Part shown: in pieces, positions 36,336 through 37,141 of the stretch
How positions within the stretch are numbered: the stretch's first letter is position 1
Layout of the letters: the number at the start of each line of letters is the position of its first letter
Virus record (IMG/VR): IMGVR_UViG_3300032173_000017
Coordinates: 1-37,141 of that record
Strand: one strand, 5' to 3'
Source of the DNA: a virus
Length of the DNA: 37,141 nucleotides
Position numbers and translations under genes: made by a program
The notes under the pieces: model-generated
Database searches by the model: none
What the model was told of the DNA's origin: nothing
The model's input: the letters and a program-made list of their open reading frames with translations, nothing else

Positions 36336-37141
36336 GGCATAAACCCTCTACCAGTGGATTGCAGGACAGGATTCACTCCCTGCGCGGGCTGGGCTGGAAG
36401 TTCCGGCGCCTCATAGGCCCCGCCAGGGAGCTGTTCCGGAGTCGGAACGCCTGGAGCGGGCATCAATTCCTGCGGATTGATACCGGCCAGCTGCGCGACC
36501 TGCGCCACGACGGGCATAAGTTGCGGCATTTGCGTAAGCATGGGCAATATGGCCGAGAGCAGGGCCTTGAGTGCGTCCGCGAACTTCGGGTCGCTCACGA
36601 AATCGGACGTGTTCTTGTAGCCCATCGCTTCCAGCATTTCTTTCAGGACGTTATAGACGTTCTGGGCATTTACGACAGGCACTCCGAGCCTGAATATCTG
36701 GGCGAAGATGCCGAGCAACTGCTGCATCTGGATCACGATATTGTCCTTGTTGCGCGTGCCCAGCCCGACATTGACCGAAACATCATACTTCCCGACGATG
36801 TTGTCCGGCGTTATCTCAACCCACTCGTTGAGGTAGCGAATCGAGACCTTTTTCGTGAGGAACATGATGTTGAGGTTCACAATCTCGTTTACAAGAGGCC
36901 CGATGGCCATCTCGGCTATGATCCTGGCCAGGTGCTGGATGCGCTGGCTGGCCAGTTCGACCTGCTGCGATTGGCCGCGGAACGTGCGGTGCTGCGTGGC
37001 CGGCAGGACGCCCTGGTAGCTGCGGGGCACGCCGCTGTGGTAGTCGCGCTCGGTGAGCAGCGTTTCCATCAGGCCGAACACTTCCGGCGGGAGCGGGGCT
37101 TTCAATTCCGGGAAGATGGCGGCTCTCGGGTCGCCCGTGAC
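36332..37141 (-). CDS. portal (head-tail connector) protein, C-terminal part
   Basis: The frame is open to the window edge (reading VTGDPRAAIFPELKAPLPPE before the TTG at 37105), so the 5' end lies outside and 269 residues are visible. VELASQRIQHLARIIAEMAI and EIVNLNIMFLTKKVSIRYLN, then GKYDVSVNVGLGTRNKDNIV, are the wing/stem helical and beta segments conserved in podovirus portals. The last 60 residues are Pro/Gln-rich (PTPEQLPGGAYEAPELPAQP) and may be disordered. Twelve copies form the ring through which DNA is packaged. The terminase would be expected upstream, beyond the window. Confidence 0.87.
   Translation of the reverse strand, partial: VTGDPRAAIFPELKAPLPPEVFGLMETLLTERDYHSGVPRSYQGVLPATQHRTFRGQSQQVELASQRIQHLARIIAEMAIGPLVNEIVNLNIMFLTKKVSIRYLNEWVEITPDNIVGKYDVSVNVGLGTRNKDNIVIQMQQLLGIFAQIFRLGVPVVNAQNVYNVLKEMLEAMGYKNTSDFVSDPKFADALKALLSAILPMLTQMPQLMPVVAQVAQLAGINPQELMPAPGVPTPEQLPGGAYEAPELPAQPAQGVNPVLQSTGRGFMP

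Noticed and set aside
1-37141. CRISPR arrays, tRNA genes, insertion sequences and integrase/attachment sites
   Set aside because: I searched by eye and saw no repeat-spacer arrays, no cloverleaf-like sequence with CCA end, no transposase motifs and no integrase.

Overview
The window is almost certainly one stretch of a tailed-phage (Caudoviricetes) genome. Every gene I can support lies on the minus strand, so transcription and gene order run from base 37141 towards base 1. Stop and start codons overlap at most junctions (ATGA, GTGA, TAATG, TGATG), intergenic space is minimal, and the head module (portal, scaffold, N4-gp56-type capsid, adaptor) is typical of a podovirus-like phage. Both ends are cut inside genes: the portal on the right and a RuvC-like nuclease on the left. 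No terminase large subunit, DNA or RNA polymerase, integrase or tRNA is visible. Promoters are near-perfect bacterial sigma-70 boxes and Shine-Dalgarno sequences are purine-rich, so the host is a bacterium. TTG and GTG starts are frequent and GC content is high, but I cannot name the host.

Right to left, region 1 (37141-23355) is the virion module: portal C-terminus, a small protein, scaffold, major capsid, a C2HC zinc-finger protein, the head-tail adaptor, a nozzle-like propeller protein, a tail fibre, a short tail protein, a protein built from DSG repeats, two DUF2793 fibre paralogues, two small membrane proteins, a GNAT-like protein and four internal-virion-protein candidates. Region 2 (23345-14197) starts with a giant 2,565-residue protein carrying an HEVGH zincin motif, followed by a 3TM holin, an E-C-T lysozyme and a regulator-like protein.

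Region 3 (about 14200-8263) is the replication and recombination module: a ribbon-helix-helix protein, a RecT/Bet annealing protein with a C-terminal cysteine cluster, a RecT-associated protein, a replisome organizer with a probable lambda-like origin inside its gene, several small proteins, a RecB-like PD-(D/E)XK exonuclease, a 33-residue membrane protein and an HTH protein.

Region 4 (8240-2957) is the most unusual part. It is a GC-rich operon encoding a phiEco32-type amidoligase (COOH-NH2 ligase), a class II glutamine amidotransferase, a zincin peptidase and a RadC-type JAB peptidase, with small zinc-binding, membrane and unknown proteins, and it ends at a strong intrinsic terminator. It looks like a self-contained system for making, and perhaps trimming, amide or isopeptide bonds on an unknown target. 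Region 5 (2441-1) has its own promoter and carries small phage proteins, a DUF3310 protein, a DnaJ-type zinc-finger microprotein, two membrane proteins, an MT-A70 adenine methyltransferase and the RuvC-like nuclease.

Six minus-strand promoters (2413, 4760, 8232, 10581, 12068, 13977) subdivide regions 3 to 5. I found none inside the structural module, so it is probably read from a promoter to the right of the window.
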